Under the pieces are notes generated by a model. It was not told the DNA's origin and ran no database searches. It saw nothing but the letters and a program-made list of their open reading frames with translations. Source: Sulfurovum sp. 16-42-52 (GTDB lineage Bacteria > Campylobacterota > Campylobacteria > Campylobacterales > Sulfurovaceae). From it: 41,745 bases of DNA. The stretch spans positions 1-41,745 of the forward strand of contig NCHB01000011.1 in assembly GCA_002281755.1 (NCBI GenBank). Direction: 5' to 3'. Of this stretch, positions 10,116 through 18,874 are shown piece by piece; within the stretch, counting starts at the first letter, position 1; every line of letters starts with the position of its first letter. Both the position numbers and the translations under genes were made by a program.

Positions 10116-11090
10116 ATGGGAATAGATAGTCTAATAGGCGGTACCATCTGGGATGAGTACAGCAACAAAGTAACCAACCTGATGAACAACCCGCAAAACA
10201 TGGGTGAAATCACTGAAGAAGATGCACAAAGAATGCATGCAAAACTCATCGTAGCAGATTTCGGTGCTGAGAGTTGTGGAGATGCGGTGCGTCTTTACTG
10301 GGCAGTTGACCCCAAGACAGATACCATCGTAGAATCCAAGTTTAAAAGTTTCGGATGCGGTACAGCCATAGCCAGTTCTGATACGATGGCGGAGCTGTGT
10401 AAAGGCAAAACCGTTGATGAAGCGGTCAAAATCACCAACATTGATGTTGAGTTTGCGATGCGTGACCATGCTGATACACCGGCAGTTCCGCCACAGAAAA
10501 TGCACTGTTCAGTCATGGCGTATGATGTCATCAAAAAAGCAGCCGCGCAGTACAAAGGTGTAGACATCAACAGTTTTGAGCAAGAAGTCATCGTGTGTGA
10601 ATGTGCACGTATCTCACTCTCTACTCTACAAGAAGTGATCCGTCTCAATGACCTTACAACGGTTGAACAAATCACAGACTACACCAAAGCAGGCGCATTC
10701 TGTAAATCCTGTATCCGCCCCGGTGGACATGAGGTTAAAGATGTCTATCTGGTAGACTTGCTTGATGAGTATGAAAAAGAAAAACTAGCCGGCAAAGCAA
10801 GCCTTGGAAATGCAGGCGTCAGCACAGGTGATTTTGCTACGATGACCATCGTGCAGCGTATCAAAGCCGTGGATAAAGTAGTCGATGAAAACATCCGCCA
10901 GATGCTTGTGATGGACGGTGGCGACATGGAGATCCTCGACATCAAAGAAAACGGTGAAAATTTTGATATCTACATCCGTTACCTTGGTTCATGTTCAGGT
11001 TGTGCCAGCTCAAGCACCGGCACACTTTTTGCCATCGAGAACATCCTCAAAGAGAAACTCAGCGATAAAATCCGCGTTTTACCGCTTTAA
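10116..11090 (+). CDS. nifU: Fe-S cluster assembly scaffold NifU
   Basis: Three-domain scaffold, 324 aa. The N-terminal IscU-like domain has Cys54 (ESCGD), Cys81 (GCGTA) and Cys131 (MHCSV). The central bfd-type [2Fe-2S] domain has Cys161 and Cys163 (VCECAR) with Cys196 and Cys199 (CKSC). The C-terminal Nfu domain has the CSGC pair at 293-296. This full-length architecture is the one used by Campylobacterota in place of IscU. It receives sulfur from the NifS made by the gene just upstream. A strong ribosome site (AAAGGAAG) precedes the ATG. A bidirectional terminator follows the stop codon, separating it from the convergent nitrate reductase gene. Confidence 0.96.
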   Translation: MGIDSLIGGTIWDEYSNKVTNLMNNPQNMGEITEEDAQRMHAKLIVADFGAESCGDAVRLYWAVDPKTDTIVESKFKSFGCGTAIASSDTMAELCKGKTVDEAVKITNIDVEFAMRDHADTPAVPPQKMHCSVMAYDVIKKAAAQYKGVDINSFEQEVIVCECARISLSTLQEVIRLNDLTTVEQITDYTKAGAFCKSCIRPGGHEVKDVYLVDLLDEYEKEKLAGKASLGNAGVSTGDFATMTIVQRIKAVDKVVDENIRQMLVMDGGDMEILDIKENGENFDIYIRYLGSCSGCASSSTGTLFAIENILKEKLSDKIRVLPL

Positions 11091-11096
11091 TCTTTC

Positions 11097-11127
11097 AAAA
11101 AGCTTGGCACTTTTGCCCAAGCTTTTT
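11097..11127. terminator. Bidirectional terminator between nifU and the nitrate reductase gene
   Basis: AAAAAGCTTGG and CCAAGCTTTTT form a perfect 11-bp stem with a 9-nt loop. The A-run and T-run at its two edges let it work for both converging transcripts. Confidence 0.85.
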
Positions 11128-11139
11128 ACCCACATATCT

Positions 11140-13128
11140 TTACGCTTGCTCTATTTTTTCTATCATCACCGCACTATGATTATAGTCTGGCTGCAAAGAC
11201 TCTCTATCGAGTATATCACTGGTGAGATAGTTGATGTCACGATTGCTGATGGGAATAAAGATGGTCTTTTCTTTGATGCCCTTGGTGATCTCTACCGTGC
11301 TTACAAGCTCCCCTCTTTTTGAGCGCACTGTGATACTGTCCCCCTGTTTGAGTCCCAATGTTTTGGCATCGGTAGGGTGCATCTCACAGAAATTGAGCGC
11401 TTTGTATTTGAGAAGTGTACTGGGCAAATTGGTTTTGGTGCCGCTGTGCCACTGGTCTCTGGTTCTGCCCGTTAAAAGTATGAAGGGGTACTCCAGTGTC
11501 GTTCTCTCACTGAGCAATTTGTTTTCTACAAAAAACAGATTGCCTTTTTGATCGGGGGTTAAAAAATGTTTGATCTTCTCACCCCATACAAAGGGTGCAA
11601 CGCCCAAAGTATCATACTCGGCTTTGGCTATATCCATATACCCGTTCAGTTTGGTCATGGCCTGATACTCTTCAAAGATCTCTTTGGTGTTTTTAAACCC
11701 AAACGCTTTTTCATGCCCCAAAGCTTGCGCCAAAAGCTGAAACACTTCCCAGTCAGGTTTGCAGTCGATGGAGGTACGGGTGAGTTTTTCCTGCTTGGTG
11801 ATAGTTCTGTCCATATTGGTTTGTGTACCCTCTTTCTCTCCCCATGGAGCGGCGGGCAGCTGAATATGCGCGAACTTTGCTGTTTCACTCCCCTCATAGG
11901 CGTTAATCTCGACCACCAGCGGTATGTTTTGGATGAGCGTTTCTACTTTGTTTCTGTTGGGTAGATGGTACACGGGGTCGGTATGGCAGATAACGAGTAC
12001 ATCCAGATTGGCTTCAAGCATCTGCGTCGCGGTGAGTCCTGCTTGGTTGCTGATGTTCTTGGTTTTCCAAAAGTGTGAGACTTTGCGAATGCTCTCTTCA
12101 TCAAAACCCAAATGAACCGCCAACATCGTAGATAGCCCACCTACTTCCCTGCCTCCCATGGCGTTGGGCTGTCCTGTCAGACTCAAGGGACCATTACCGG
12201 GTTTAAATATCTTTCCTGTAAGCAGATGGGTGTTGAGCAGTGCAAGGTTTTTATCGACCCCTTGTGAAGATTGGTTCAGCCCCATCGTCCATGCCGTGAT
12301 GATATTTTCACTGTTTTGATAAAGTTCCCAAAAGGCATCAAACTGCTTTTGACTGAGTCCCGTTCGTTTAAGCATTTTAGTCACTGGCACACGCTTAAAC
12401 TTGTTTTGAAGCAGCTCAAAGTTATTCACATGCTGCGCTACAAAGGTCTTATCATAACACGCTTCATCGATTAGTCTTTTGGTGATGAGATTAAAAAAAT
12501 CAATATCACTCCCTGCTCTAATCGGTAAATGCAAATCGGCATCATACGCCGTCTCTGTACTGCGAGGGTCAACCACGACAACTTTGAGTCCCTCTTTTTT
12601 TGCTTTTTTGATCTGGTTGTGAAACACCACATGCGCTTCAGCCGTGTTGGCACCTGCTAAGATGAGAAGGTCTGACTTGAAGATGTCTTCCATGCGCACA
12701 GGCACAAAGTCAGCCCCCAAAGCTTTTTTATATGCCACCACCGCGCTTGCCATGCAGGTTCTGCTGTTTGTATCAACATTGTTAGTGCCCAAAAATCCTT
12801 TGACCAGCTTATTGGCTATATAATAGTCTTCTGTGAGCATCTGCCCCGAGAGATAAAACCCAATCTTCTCTTTGGGCGCTTTTTTGATGGCTGCTGCTAT
12901 CTTGTTGATGCTCTCTTCCCAGCTACATACTTTGTAACCCTCTTGTATCGTATCGCGCATCTGCGGTCGTAACAACCGCGTTGATGTTTGGATGCTGATG
13001 AGCTCAGACACCCCTTTAGAACAGACTTTTCCTTTATTGGTCGGGTAGGTGATGTCACCGATGAGTTCATTTTCATTATACTCCAAACCGCACCCCACAC
13101 CACAATATCCACACACAGAACGTATCAT
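11140..13128 (-). CDS. Cytoplasmic molybdopterin nitrate reductase, assimilatory NarB/NasC type
   Basis: Mo-bisMGD enzyme of the NarB/NasC/NapA group, 662 aa. The N-terminal [4Fe-4S] site is Cys6, Cys9, Cys13 and Cys36 (C-x2-C-x3-C-x22-C). The likely Mo ligand is Cys125 in NSRTCMASAV, as in NapA and NarB. The C-terminal 'EMHPTDAKTLGLKQGDSI' part is the usual dinucleotide-binding barrel. There is no twin-arginine signal, so it works in the cytoplasm, which fits assimilation rather than respiration. It lacks the C-terminal [2Fe-2S] domain of some NasA proteins. It is divergent from a transporter operon across a 166-bp gap with a shared palindrome. No nitrite reductase or dedicated electron donor is in the window. 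A formate dehydrogenase-like role is less likely because of the SRTCMASA sequence. Confidence 0.86.
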   Translation of the reverse strand: MIRSVCGYCGVGCGLEYNENELIGDITYPTNKGKVCSKGVSELISIQTSTRLLRPQMRDTIQEGYKVCSWEESINKIAAAIKKAPKEKIGFYLSGQMLTEDYYIANKLVKGFLGTNNVDTNSRTCMASAVVAYKKALGADFVPVRMEDIFKSDLLILAGANTAEAHVVFHNQIKKAKKEGLKVVVVDPRSTETAYDADLHLPIRAGSDIDFFNLITKRLIDEACYDKTFVAQHVNNFELLQNKFKRVPVTKMLKRTGLSQKQFDAFWELYQNSENIITAWTMGLNQSSQGVDKNLALLNTHLLTGKIFKPGNGPLSLTGQPNAMGGREVGGLSTMLAVHLGFDEESIRKVSHFWKTKNISNQAGLTATQMLEANLDVLVICHTDPVYHLPNRNKVETLIQNIPLVVEINAYEGSETAKFAHIQLPAAPWGEKEGTQTNMDRTITKQEKLTRTSIDCKPDWEVFQLLAQALGHEKAFGFKNTKEIFEEYQAMTKLNGYMDIAKAEYDTLGVAPFVWGEKIKHFLTPDQKGNLFFVENKLLSERTTLEYPFILLTGRTRDQWHSGTKTNLPSTLLKYKALNFCEMHPTDAKTLGLKQGDSITVRSKRGELVSTVEITKGIKEKTIFIPISNRDINYLTSDILDRESLQPDYNHSAVMIEKIEQA

Positions 13129-13170
13129 GTCAACCCTTTTTTACCGCTATTTGATCCCTCATTATACGCT

Positions 13171-13176
13171 ACGATT
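13171..13176 (-). promoter_or_regulatory. -10 box for the nitrate reductase gene
   Basis: Reads TATAAT on the minus strand (AGCGTATAATGAGG), 42 bp before the start codon. The expected -35 position falls on the edge of the palindrome at 13196-13216. Confidence 0.6.
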
Positions 13177-13195
13177 TATGTAAAATTAAGAAAAT

Positions 13196-13228
13196 ATTGT
13201 TTAAAAATTAAACAATCTGCTGTTTAAT
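13196..13228. promoter_or_regulatory. Palindromic operator in the divergent nitrogen-locus promoter region
   Basis: Perfect 9-bp arms ATTGTTTAA (13196-13204) and TTAAACAAT (13208-13216) with a 3-bp A spacer, followed by a third half-site TGTTTAAT (13221-13228). It lies between the two divergent -10 boxes, where one regulator could control both sides. The family of the regulator is unknown. Confidence 0.6.
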
Positions 13229-13246
13229 TACTAGATAATCCTATGA

Positions 13247-13252
13247 TATTAT
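13247..13252 (+). promoter_or_regulatory. -10 box for the transporter-cyanase operon
   Basis: TATTAT in TGATATTATTTTC, 42 bp before the binding-protein start. The -35 area coincides with the third half-site of the operator at 13221. Confidence 0.45.
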
Positions 13253-13294
13253 TTTCACACCAAAACAATTTAAGGTAAAATTAAAGGAGTAAAA

Positions 13295-14566
13295 ATGTTG
13301 AAACAGGTTTTAAAAATCGGATTAGGTCTCTCGCTTATTGCTACGGCAGCACTTGCAGAACTGGAGAAAACAGATCTTAAGATAGGATTTATCCCTCTTA
13401 CGGATTGTGCCGCTTTGGTCATTGCAAAAGAGAAAGGGTTTTTTACTAAACATGGTCTCAATGTCCAATTGAGCAAAGAAGCGTCATGGGCAAATGTTCG
13501 TGACAAAATGACCGTCGGTGAGCTTGATGCTTCACACATGCTAGCAGCCATGCCTATTGCATCAACTCTTGGCGTTGGAAGCATTCAAAAAGACATGGTA
13601 GCCCTTATGGCATTGGGACAAAATGGTGATGCGATTACCGTCTCTAACAAAATGTATGACGCCATGATGTCAGCAGATGCCGATGCAACCAAAAAAGGTT
13701 CATCTCTTGGGCTTAAAAAAGTTATTGACTCAAAGACTATGGGTGTTCCAGAATTTGGAATGACATTTCCTACGGGGACACACAACTATCACATTCGCTA
13801 CTGGATGGCAGCAGGCGGTGTCAATCCTGATACGGATGTTGCGCTCAAAGTCGTACCGCCACCTCAAATGGTAGCCAACATGACAGCTGGAAATATTGAT
13901 GGGTATTGTGTCGGTGAACCATGGGGACAACGGGCTGTTGTAGGGAATATTGGAAAAGTTGTTGTAACGGGTTCTCAACTGTGGGTTGATGGTCCTGAAA
14001 AAGTGTTGGGCGTACAGAAATCCTTTGTAGAAAAATACCCTGAGACAACCAAAGAGATGATTAAAGCCGTGATTGAAGCGGGTGTATGGCTGGATGCTTC
14101 ATGGGAAAATCGTAAAGAAGCCTCAGCCATTTTATCCTCAAAAGCGTATGTCAATGCACCCAAGGATGTGATTGACAACTCTATGACAGGTACCTATATG
14201 TTCACCAATGGCGTTGATACCGCTATGCCAGAGTTCAATCAGTTTGCAAAAAACAATGCACTGTATCCATACTATTCCCATGGCTTGTGGCAAGTGACTC
14301 AAATGATCCGTTGGGGACAATTGGATCATGCTGTTGATATGAAAAAGACGGTTGAGAGTGTGTATCGTCCTGACTTGTTTGCAACGGCTGCCAAAGAAGT
14401 AGGCTATGCTCTTCCCCAAAGTCCTTGGAAAGTGGAGACAAAATTTATCGATGGTGTGACATTTGATTCTAACCAAGCAGTAGATTATATTTTCAATGCG
14501 CCTATCAAATCACCAAAAATCACCAAAGAGGCATTGGCAGAAGTAAACAAATGGCAAGTGAAATAA
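13295..14566 (+). CDS. ABC transporter substrate-binding protein, NrtA/CynA family (nitrate, nitrite or cyanate)
   Basis: Periplasmic binding protein, 423 aa, with a signal peptide ending near 'ATAALA' (residue 21). There is no lipobox cysteine, unlike the lipoprotein NrtA of cyanobacteria, so it is probably free in the periplasm. Family landmarks include 'KIGFIPLTDCAALVIAKEKGFF', described here in parts as the KIGFIPLTD start and the KGFF helix, then GVPEFGMTFPTGTHNYHIRYW-type ligand-pocket sequence around 150-170 and YCVGEPWGQRAV around 205-217. NrtA (nitrate/nitrite), CynA (cyanate) and CmpA (bicarbonate) are close relatives. The adjacent nitrate reductase argues for nitrate, the cyanase gene four genes downstream argues for cyanate. 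A strong ribosome site (AAAGGAG) precedes the ATG. Confidence 0.9.
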   Translation: MLKQVLKIGLGLSLIATAALAELEKTDLKIGFIPLTDCAALVIAKEKGFFTKHGLNVQLSKEASWANVRDKMTVGELDASHMLAAMPIASTLGVGSIQKDMVALMALGQNGDAITVSNKMYDAMMSADADATKKGSSLGLKKVIDSKTMGVPEFGMTFPTGTHNYHIRYWMAAGGVNPDTDVALKVVPPPQMVANMTAGNIDGYCVGEPWGQRAVVGNIGKVVVTGSQLWVDGPEKVLGVQKSFVEKYPETTKEMIKAVIEAGVWLDASWENRKEASAILSSKAYVNAPKDVIDNSMTGTYMFTNGVDTAMPEFNQFAKNNALYPYYSHGLWQVTQMIRWGQLDHAVDMKKTVESVYRPDLFATAAKEVGYALPQSPWKVETKFIDGVTFDSNQAVDYIFNAPIKSPKITKEALAEVNKWQVK

Positions 14567-14605
14567 CCATTATCCTATAGCATAAAAAACATACAAGGAG
14601 AGAAA

Positions 14606-15388
14606 ATGCCACTTAAAACCATTAATGCAATTGTATTACCTATACTACTTTTTGGCGTGATTCTCGCCATCTGGAGCTATATCGCCCAAATGATACCCGG
14701 CTTCCCCCCTCCACTGGAAGTGGGAAGTGAACTTATTGTTGTGTTATCTGATCCACTCTACGACAATGGAGCAGGAGACCAAGGTATCGCTTGGCAGCTA
14801 CTTAGTTCGCTCAAGCGTGTTTTTGGAGGATTTGCACTCGCCATCATCGTGGGTGTTCCGTTAGGGCTTTTGATTGGTATGTCTAAAACAGCACAGACTG
14901 CATTCAATCCTTATATTCAGATTTTAAAACCCGTCTCTCCTTTGGCGTGGTTGCCCTTGGCATTGTTTGTATTTAAAGATGTCGATATGACCGCCATTTT
15001 TGTTATCTTTGTCACATCGATTTGGCCGATTATCATCAATACGGCACTGGGGGTAAGAAGTGTGAGCGAGGATTATCTCAATGTTGCCAAAGTATTACAG
15101 TTGAGTGCTTTTGAAAAAGTCCTTCAAATTATTCTCCCTGTTGCAGTTCCGTATATTTTTACGGGGATGCGTCTCTCTTTGGGTATTGCGTGGCTGGTTA
15201 TCGTAGCTGCTGAAATGCTTACAGGAGGTCTTGGAATCGGGTTTTGGATTTGGGATGAATACAACAATCTCAACTACTCTCACATCATTATCGGGATTAT
15301 TCTTATCGGGATTATCGGATACATACTCGATACTATCATGGGGAAAATCGCCGATTATTTTGACTATACCAAGAAAGGGAGATCATAA
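14606..15388 (+). CDS. ABC transporter permease, NrtB/CynB type
   Basis: Inner-membrane permease of the nitrate/cyanate/taurine group, 260 aa, with about six hydrophobic segments. The first is at residues 8-30. The EAA-type loop that contacts the ATPase is around 150-175 ([19 protein letters not shown]). The '[15 protein letters not shown]' segment near 110 is characteristic of NrtB and SsuC relatives. It follows the binding protein by 39 bp with an AAGGAG ribosome site. Its stop codon overlaps the ATPase start by one base (TAATG), so the two are translated together. It has the same ligand ambiguity as the binding protein. Confidence 0.92.
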   Translation: MPLKTINAIVLPILLFGVILAIWSYIAQMIPGFPPPLEVGSELIVVLSDPLYDNGAGDQGIAWQLLSSLKRVFGGFALAIIVGVPLGLLIGMSKTAQTAFNPYIQILKPVSPLAWLPLALFVFKDVDMTAIFVIFVTSIWPIIINTALGVRSVSEDYLNVAKVLQLSAFEKVLQIILPVAVPYIFTGMRLSLGIAWLVIVAAEMLTGGLGIGFWIWDEYNNLNYSHIIIGIILIGIIGYILDTIMGKIADYFDYTKKGRS

Positions 15389-16185
15389 TGGGTCAACAAA
15401 AATTTTTACACTTAGAGAACATCGAAAAAAGATTTCCGATTCAAGGAAAAAACGACTATATAGCGGTCACCGATGTGAACCTAGAGATTAAAAAAAATGA
15501 AATTGTCTCCATCATCGGGCACAGTGGTTGTGGCAAATCAACCTTGCTCAATATGATTTCAGGATTGGACAAAGAGACAAATGGCTATATCTTTTTAAAA
15601 GGCAAAGTGATTACAGGTCCTGGACCAGACAGAGCTGTGGTGTTTCAAAACCACTCTTTGCTTCCTTGGCTTAGTGTCTATGAAAACATTGAGATGGCGG
15701 TTAAAAAAGTGATGCCAGAACTTTCTTCTTCTGAATTACGAAGCAGGGTTGAGACCTATATTTCTATGGTAAATCTTGATCATGCAAAAGATAAATTGCC
15801 AGGAGAGATAAGTGGCGGTATGAAACAACGCGTAGGGATTGCAAGAGCCTTGTCTATTGACCCCGATGTCTTGTTGATGGATGAACCATTTGGAGCCTTG
15901 GACTCACTCACGAGAGCGAACTTGCAAGAGCACCTGATGCGTATTCAGCAAAATGTACAAAATACCGTGATTATCATTACTCACGACATTGATGAAGCGG
16001 TACTGCTGAGCGATAGAGTCATCATGATGACCAATGGTCCAGAAGCAACCATCGGTGAGATTTTAGAAGTCAATCTCGAACGACCCAGAAACAGAGTGGA
16101 ACTTCAAAGTGACCCCGAATACATTCGCTGTCGCGAAGCCATTTTGAGCTTTCTGTATGAAAAATTTGCCAAGGAGGATGACTAA
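15388..16185 (+). CDS. ABC transporter ATP-binding protein, NrtD/CynD type
   Basis: ATPase of the importer, 265 aa. Walker A is GHSGCGKST at residues 44-52, the signature reads ISGGM at 141-145 (LSGGQ in the consensus, ISGGM being common in the nitrate group), Walker B is VLLMDEP at 161-167 and the switch His is in ITHD at 197-200. It lacks the C-terminal NrtA-like regulatory domain found in cyanobacterial NrtC, so it corresponds to NrtD or CynD. One ATPase gene is present, so the transporter would use a homodimer. The gene overlaps the permease by one base. The next gene, a porin, begins 89 bp later. Confidence 0.93.
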   Translation: MGQQKFLHLENIEKRFPIQGKNDYIAVTDVNLEIKKNEIVSIIGHSGCGKSTLLNMISGLDKETNGYIFLKGKVITGPGPDRAVVFQNHSLLPWLSVYENIEMAVKKVMPELSSSELRSRVETYISMVNLDHAKDKLPGEISGGMKQRVGIARALSIDPDVLLMDEPFGALDSLTRANLQEHLMRIQQNVQNTVIIITHDIDEAVLLSDRVIMMTNGPEATIGEILEVNLERPRNRVELQSDPEYIRCREAILSFLYEKFAKEDD

Positions 16186-16274
16186 GATAAAAACACTCCT
16201 CATGCACAACAAGGGACAACAAAAGCGTTAACCCAACGGGTTTATTCCATCACATACTAAAAAAAGGAAACATT

Positions 16275-17513
16275 ATGAAAAAATCGATACTACTCTCACT
16301 TCTGGCTTCAAGCTTGCTTGCTGCAGGCGGCGACATCGCTCCTGCCACACCCGTGGCTACCACACCGGTACCTACAGAGTTTGGACTCTTAGACAATTTA
16401 GTCTATAACGGTCAGCTCTTGACGCGATACGAAAATGCCGATGACAGCGTCAACGAAGAAGCCAATGCTTTCACCACACGTTTTGCACTCTCTGCAGGTG
16501 CTGGTCTTGCAGGCATCGAAGGCTTAAGTGTTTTTGGCCAAATCATCGCCGTGACCAATTTTGGCTATGATGAATATGCTCCAGAACAAGCGGGTTACGC
16601 GCTGATAGCCGATCCGCAAAATTCTCGCATCACTCAAGCGTATTTGGATTACAAAATAGGAAAAACAGCTGCAAGAATCGGCCGTCAAATGATGAATATC
16701 GATGATGAACGTTTTGTCGGAGCCGTAGGCTGGAGACAAATGCCTCAAACCTTTATGGCATACACCCTGACCAACACATCCATCGAAAAAGCCACGCTGA
16801 TGGCTTCTTACATCACAAACCGCTACGGGGTAATGGATACACTGAGCGGTAACACGGAAACGGCAGTGCTTCACGCAGACTACCAGGCGATGCCCGAACT
16901 TAAGCTCACGGGTTACGGGTACCTTATCGGCTCAAGCGGAAACACGTATGGAGCGATGGCAACAGGCAAAGTCAGCTTCTTGAACTACATCGCTGAAGCA
17001 GCCACACAACAAGATGCTACACTTGCCAACGAAAATGCAGGCAAACCAAGTGTCGATGCGATGTATTACCGTGGGGATTTAAGTACGGTTTATAACGGAA
17101 TCGTTTTGGGTGTTGCCTATGAGTCTCTAGGCAGTGCTGATGGCAACAGTCACGGATTTACCACTCCTTTTGCCACGCTGCATAAATGGCAAGGTTTTGC
17201 GGATGCCTTCTTAGGCTACACGGCAACCAGCAATGCCTTCGGTCTCAATGATGCGTATGCCAAAATAGGCTATGTCGGCTCCACATACGGCAAAGTGTTT
17301 GGTTTTTATCACGACTTCAGTGCCCAAGACACAACAGGTACCAACACTGAAGATGCAGGAAGCGAGATTGACCTACTCTATACCTATGATTTTTCCAAAA
17401 AATTAGGGTTTTTAGCTAAAGCAGCGTTTTTCACAGGCGAATCCAATTCAGTCATCGGTGCAGCACGCAATGATTTGGACAGATATTGGGTTCAGCTCGA
17501 TTACAAATTTTAA
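16275..17513 (+). CDS. Outer-membrane porin of the nitrogen operon
   Basis: A 412-aa beta-barrel protein. The signal peptide ends at about residue 17 (SLLAA). The mature start GGDIAP is followed by a Pro/Thr-rich linker and then alternating strands; the last residue is Phe, as expected for insertion by the Bam machinery. It resembles Campylobacterota major porins and OprD-like barrels. Placement between the ABC importer and the FNT channel suggests it brings the same small anions through the outer membrane, which is an inference from position only. An AAAGGAAAC ribosome site precedes the ATG. Its N-terminal motif is shared with the unrelated small barrel encoded at 29119-29769. Confidence 0.85.
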   Translation: MKKSILLSLLASSLLAAGGDIAPATPVATTPVPTEFGLLDNLVYNGQLLTRYENADDSVNEEANAFTTRFALSAGAGLAGIEGLSVFGQIIAVTNFGYDEYAPEQAGYALIADPQNSRITQAYLDYKIGKTAARIGRQMMNIDDERFVGAVGWRQMPQTFMAYTLTNTSIEKATLMASYITNRYGVMDTLSGNTETAVLHADYQAMPELKLTGYGYLIGSSGNTYGAMATGKVSFLNYIAEAATQQDATLANENAGKPSVDAMYYRGDLSTVYNGIVLGVAYESLGSADGNSHGFTTPFATLHKWQGFADAFLGYTATSNAFGLNDAYAKIGYVGSTYGKVFGFYHDFSAQDTTGTNTEDAGSEIDLLYTYDFSKKLGFLAKAAFFTGESNSVIGAARNDLDRYWVQLDYKF

Positions 17514-17534
17514 TAAACAAAGAAAGGATAGATT

Positions 17535-18347
17535 ATGGCTTATTTAGCACCCTCAGAATTTGCAACAAAAATGGTTGATTCAGGAGAATCAAAAGTATAT
17601 ATGTCCACCAAAGATACGCTCATCAGAGCCTATATGGCAGGGGCCATTCTGGCACTTGCCGCCGTATTTGCAGTCACTATAACGATGCAAACAGGATCTC
17701 CCTTACTGGGTGCATCCTTTTTCCCTGTCGGGTTTATTATGCTCTATCTGATGAGTTTTGATCTTCTCACCGGAGTCTTTGTTTTGGTGCCTCTAGCATG
17801 GATAGACAAACGTCCAGGCGTAACGGTCGGTCAGATACTCAGAAACTGGGGTCTTGTTGGACTGGGCAACCTTCTAGGTGCACTCACGGTCGCTTTTATG
17901 ATGGCATTTATCTTTACCTTTGGTTTTGATACCGACGGAGGAGAGATAGCCAAAAAAGTTGCCGGCATAGGAGAAGCCAGAACATTGGGCTATCAGGCAC
18001 ACGGTATCTCGGGTTGGTTTACGGTCTTTATCCGCGGTATGCTGTGTAACTGGATGGTCGCAATGGGAGTTGTCGGTGCGATGATTTCAACAACGGTGAG
18101 CGGCAAGGCTATCGCCATGTGGATGCCGATCATGCTCTTTTTCTTTATGGGCTTTGAACACTCTATTGTCAATATGTTTCTTTTTCCTTTCTCATTGATT
18201 ATGGGCGGTAATTTTACCATTACCGATTATCTGTTATGGAATGAGGTACCGGTTGCTTTAGGTAACCTTGCAGGTGGCCTTCTTTTCACAGGACTGACAC
18301 TCTACGCAACCCACGTCAAAACAGGCGAAAAAAGAAAATTAAGCTAG
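17535..18347 (+). CDS. Formate/nitrite transporter (FNT) family channel, probably nitrite
   Basis: Pentameric anion channel of the FocA/NirC family, 270 aa, with six membrane segments. The key pore histidine is His209 in GFEHSIVNMF, at the same number as in FocA. The 'RGMLCNWMVAMGV' segment at 167-179 and 'SFDLLTG' at 74-80 are family hallmarks. The family also carries formate and hydrosulfide. In this locus, next to a nitrate reductase and an NrtA-type importer, nitrite is the most likely substrate, taken up as a nitrogen source or exported when nitrate is reduced. It starts 21 bp after the porin with an AAAGGA ribosome site. Confidence 0.9.
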   Translation: MAYLAPSEFATKMVDSGESKVYMSTKDTLIRAYMAGAILALAAVFAVTITMQTGSPLLGASFFPVGFIMLYLMSFDLLTGVFVLVPLAWIDKRPGVTVGQILRNWGLVGLGNLLGALTVAFMMAFIFTFGFDTDGGEIAKKVAGIGEARTLGYQAHGISGWFTVFIRGMLCNWMVAMGVVGAMISTTVSGKAIAMWMPIMLFFFMGFEHSIVNMFLFPFSLIMGGNFTITDYLLWNEVPVALGNLAGGLLFTGLTLYATHVKTGEKRKLS

Positions 18348-18362
18348 CAGAGCATCTATATT

Positions 18363-18385
18363 TTTATGGGCAGATCGCCCATAAA
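18363..18385 (+). repeat. Perfect hairpin between the FNT gene and cynS
   Basis: TTTATGGGC (18363-18371) and GCCCATAAA (18377-18385) pair perfectly over nine bases with an AGATC loop. It lies 26 bp before the cynS start, and no T-run follows, so it is more likely an mRNA processing, stabilising or operator element than a terminator. Confidence 0.65.
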
Positions 18386-18410
18386 CATGTTATGAAAAAG
18401 GAGAAATAGT

Positions 18411-18851
18411 ATGAAAAAAATCGAAATGACAGAAGAGATAATGGCAGCCAAAAAACATTTAGGCATAGGATGGGAAGAACTCGCAGAAAAAGTATCTCTA
18501 AACCCTGTCTTTTTAACCTCTGTATGCCTTGGGATGAACACCCTTAGCAAGGAAGCGGCAAATAAACTGTCTGAAGTCCTTGAGTTACCTCAAGAGATTG
18601 CAGAAGCTTTACAGGAATATCCTACTAAAACATGGCACTTTAGCGTACCACAAGACCCTTTGGTGTATCGTTTTTATGAAGTAGTGGGCGTGTATGGCGA
18701 AACCATGAAAGAGATCATCAATGAAAAGTTCGGCAACGGCATCATGAGTGCCATTGATTTTTCTCTTGATATCCAAAAAGAAGAAAACCCTTTAGGAGAT
18801 AGAGTCGTTGTCACCATGAACGGTAAGTTTTTACCTTACAAATCCTGGTAA
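18411..18851 (+). CDS. cynS: Cyanate hydratase (cyanase)
   Basis: Converts cyanate plus bicarbonate into carbamate, which breaks down to ammonia and CO2. Length 146 aa. The catalytic residues are Arg87 and Glu90 in YRFYE and Ser113 in IMSAI, matching Arg96, Glu99 and Ser122 of E. coli with a constant offset of 9. The N-terminal helix-turn-helix-like domain occupies about residues 1-75 and the C-terminal oligomerising catalytic domain follows. A good ribosome site (AAAAGGAG) precedes the ATG. In cyanobacteria cynS follows a cynABD importer related to NrtABCD, so its presence here suggests that the locus, or at least its ABC importer, handles cyanate. Confidence 0.96.
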   Translation: MKKIEMTEEIMAAKKHLGIGWEELAEKVSLNPVFLTSVCLGMNTLSKEAANKLSEVLELPQEIAEALQEYPTKTWHFSVPQDPLVYRFYEVVGVYGETMKEIINEKFGNGIMSAIDFSLDIQKEENPLGDRVVVTMNGKFLPYKSW

Positions 18852-18874
18852 ACATTTCACGACAAACCAAACCC

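Noticed and set aside
17535-18347. FNT channel as a formate transporter
   Set aside because: FNT proteins can carry formate, but there is no formate gene nearby, and the context is nitrate and cyanate use; not excluded by sequence.
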